From the NCBI GenBank assembly GCA_945877805.1, contig CAMCSM010000013.1, positions 1-43,525 of the forward strand: a DNA stretch of 43,525 bases, given 5' to 3'. The translations under genes and the position numbers were made by a program. The notes under the pieces were generated by a model. It worked only from the letters and a program-made list of their open reading frames with translations, was not told where the DNA came from and did no database searches. Of this stretch, positions 42,098 through 43,525 are shown piece after piece; position 1 is the stretch's first letter, and each line of letters starts with the position of its first letter. The DNA is from Methylacidiphilum caldifontis (lineage in GTDB: Bacteria; Verrucomicrobiota; Verrucomicrobiia; Methylacidiphilales; CAMAQI01).

Positions 42098-43525
42098 TTA
42101 TCCCAAAACCGTCAAGGTTCCACTGGTCACCCCGAGTTGATTCACTACTTTTAAGCGTCTTCCTAACTCCTCAGGCTCAATTCGCTTCGCCATCAAATCT
42201 TGATAAGCTCTGATGACTTTTAAAGAGTCCTCCTTCGACTCCGTTAACAACTCCACCCGAAAACGATTAACCCCTGCCTCGACGAAATCCCAAAAATAAT
42301 CGACCCCGCTTTGGGCCTTGCCATGATAGACCGTATTTCGACATCCCACATCAGCCTTCAACGGATGAAGCATTCCCACACGATCTTTGAGTGCCACTTG
42401 ATGTCGATCACAAGGACGCCCGCAATCGGTGTAATCTTTTCCTTTCGATAAGAAGGCCGCAAAAACACAGTGCTCCATATGAAACATCGGCAGATGTTGA
42501 TGCATTGTCAGCTCAAACCACTCCGGAGGGGTCGACTGGAGAAGGTCTAAAACTTGACCGGAATTTAAATCGTAAGAGATCGTCAGATGATTCAACGGCT
42601 CCTCTTTGAGAAGTGCTGCCGTGATCGGGTTTGCTACGTTCAAGGAGAAATCTCCGATCAGCGGAAATTTCTTATCCCGAAAATAATCGATCCCCCCTAA
42701 GTTTCGAATCAAGACTCCATCGGGATCGGCCTGCTCAATCACCTTAAAAAAACCGACCTCTCCCGATTTTTGAATTCGCGGAGTCGCTAAAAAAATCTGC
42801 GAACCGCCATGGGCGCGAACTTGAGCCACTGCCTCTTTTCCACGACGAATATCTTCGTAATCGACATAGATCGTCGAGATCCCTGATTCTAATGCCGCCT
42901 GCAGTTGCTCAGAAGTTCGACAAAGGACCCGCAGATCAAATGAGGTCTCTCCTTCGCTTCTTTGTTTTCGGTTCGATTTCGGAATCGAATTTAAAATTGT
43001 TTCCAAAGTTCCCTTTGATTCCGTCGCTTCCACAGGGAGAGTGGATTCCGAATCTCTTAAAGCCTCTTCAAGCCGCATCACCCACTCTCGACGAAGTTGA
43101 TTGAGCTCCTTGATCGGAAGCATTCCCTGCCCTTCCAAGTGAAGGGCGACCTTTTCCAGTTCAAAAGGGGTCTCTCCGAGACGTCCCATCTGTTCTTGGA
43201 CTCGTTCTAAAGTCAACGGTTGATTTTTCGCCTCGATTAAAGGGATCGAGGAGAAAACCGTTACCCCGACCTCTCCGAAAGAGGCCTCTACTTTAAGTAC
43301 CTCACCGACACGACCGCTCACCAAAAGAGCGACCTTTTTTCTGCTCGCAGCGGTTTCTTTTGAAAAACTTTGGCGTATTTTTTTTTGTAAATGCGGATCA
43401 TCCGTCTTCCAAACCCGATGCCCAACGCGAATTCGATTCAAATTTAATTTTCCCTCTTCAAATCGAAGCCAATCTCCTTTGACCCCCCAAACCCGTCCCC
43501 CTTGTTCACGGTCTGTATCCCCACT
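42098..43525 (-). CDS. U32 family peptidase, C-terminal part (cut by right window edge)
   Basis: The frame stays open from the TAA near 42098 to the window end, so the start lies outside; an internal TTG at 43441 is not a likely start. The visible part, about 475 residues, includes a DUF3656-like middle region (about 30-170 of the visible protein) and a second U32-type TIM-barrel half: TIYVDYEDIRRGKEAVAQ, DGVLIRNLGGIDYF, and the cysteine-bearing HMEHCVFAAFLSKGKDYTDC with GRPCDRHQVALKDR and CRNTVYH. U32 proteins are collagenase-like peptidases or RNA/tRNA-modification partners. Downstream of it is the IS110 element. Confidence 0.85.
   Translation of the reverse strand, partial: SGDTDREQGGRVWGVKGDWLRFEEGKLNLNRIRVGHRVWKTDDPHLQKKIRQSFSKETAASRKKVALLVSGRVGEVLKVEASFGEVGVTVFSSIPLIEAKNQPLTLERVQEQMGRLGETPFELEKVALHLEGQGMLPIKELNQLRREWVMRLEEALRDSESTLPVEATESKGTLETILNSIPKSNRKQRSEGETSFDLRVLCRTSEQLQAALESGISTIYVDYEDIRRGKEAVAQVRAHGGSQIFLATPRIQKSGEVGFFKVIEQADPDGVLIRNLGGIDYFRDKKFPLIGDFSLNVANPITAALLKEEPLNHLTISYDLNSGQVLDLLQSTPPEWFELTMHQHLPMFHMEHCVFAAFLSKGKDYTDCGRPCDRHQVALKDRVGMLHPLKADVGCRNTVYHGKAQSGVDYFWDFVEAGVNRFRVELLTESKEDSLKVIRAYQDLMAKRIEPEELGRRLKVVNQLGVTSGTLTVLG

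Noticed and set aside
43439-43441. TTG start for the U32 peptidase
   Set aside because: The same frame stays open to the window edge with family-like residues (GRVWGVKGDWLRFEEGK), so the gene begins outside the window.

Overview
The window looks like a chromosomal segment of a bacterium of the PVC group, most likely Verrucomicrobiota. The main evidence is the DUF1501 (Tat-exported) gene paired with a large PSCyt1/DUF1549/DUF1553 cytochrome-c-like protein, which is a hallmark of Planctomycetes and Verrucomicrobia. A PATR-repeat surface protein with a PEP-CTERM-like tail, a standalone CHASE2 protein and abundant short intergenic repeats fit the same group. The assignment is by gene content only; no rRNA or tRNA gene was found.

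Region 1 (about 0.4-13.4 kb) is a cell-surface polysaccharide (LPS or capsule) cluster. Most of it is on the minus strand: a GT9 heptosyltransferase-like protein, a UDP-GlcNAc 2-epimerase-like protein, two GT4 glycosyltransferases, four SAM methyltransferases, a Wzx-type flippase and an O-antigen ligase/polymerase-like protein. A plus-strand insert carries a 790-residue protein with two glycosyltransferase halves. Together these would make a nucleotide sugar, build and methylate a glycan, flip it and polymerise or ligate it.

Region 2 (about 13.4-18.0 kb) is an accessory island of small toxin-antitoxin-like units: an orphan RelB-like antitoxin, a RelB-like/MazF-like pair, a DUF4143 AAA ATPase and a DUF4160/DUF2442 pair. 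Each unit is separated by short repeats (TAGC-octamers, a 'GTGTGAATTCGTGGTTAAA' family and a 'CTCTGCGTCTCTGCGGG' family). Two copies of a composite repeat of about 148 bp bracket the island.

Region 3 (about 18-25 kb) holds a standalone CHASE2 protein, LexA with a candidate autoregulatory operator, a secreted protein of unknown function, a two-ACT-domain protein followed by a lycopene cyclase, a sigma-70 factor whose region 4 looks degenerate, and a galactokinase. Region 4 (25-30.5 kb) has the PATR surface protein and the pyruvate dehydrogenase genes E1alpha, E1beta and E2. Region 5 (30.6-40.2 kb) has a small membrane protein, dapA, the DUF1501 gene broken by a 1-base frameshift, the DUF1549/DUF1553 gene, a long-form ispH, a decayed PIN-domain toxin and the M17 leucyl aminopeptidase. 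Region 6 (40.2-43.5 kb) has an IS110-family transposase with a structured 5' leader and a U32 peptidase that runs off the right edge.

The observations most worth follow-up are the repeat-bounded toxin-antitoxin island, a gap-free 81-bp noncoding element present twice (one copy before ispH, one before the small membrane protein), the IS110 leader fold that encloses the transposase ribosome-binding site, and a perfect 25-bp inverted repeat with a diverged relative 11.6 kb away.
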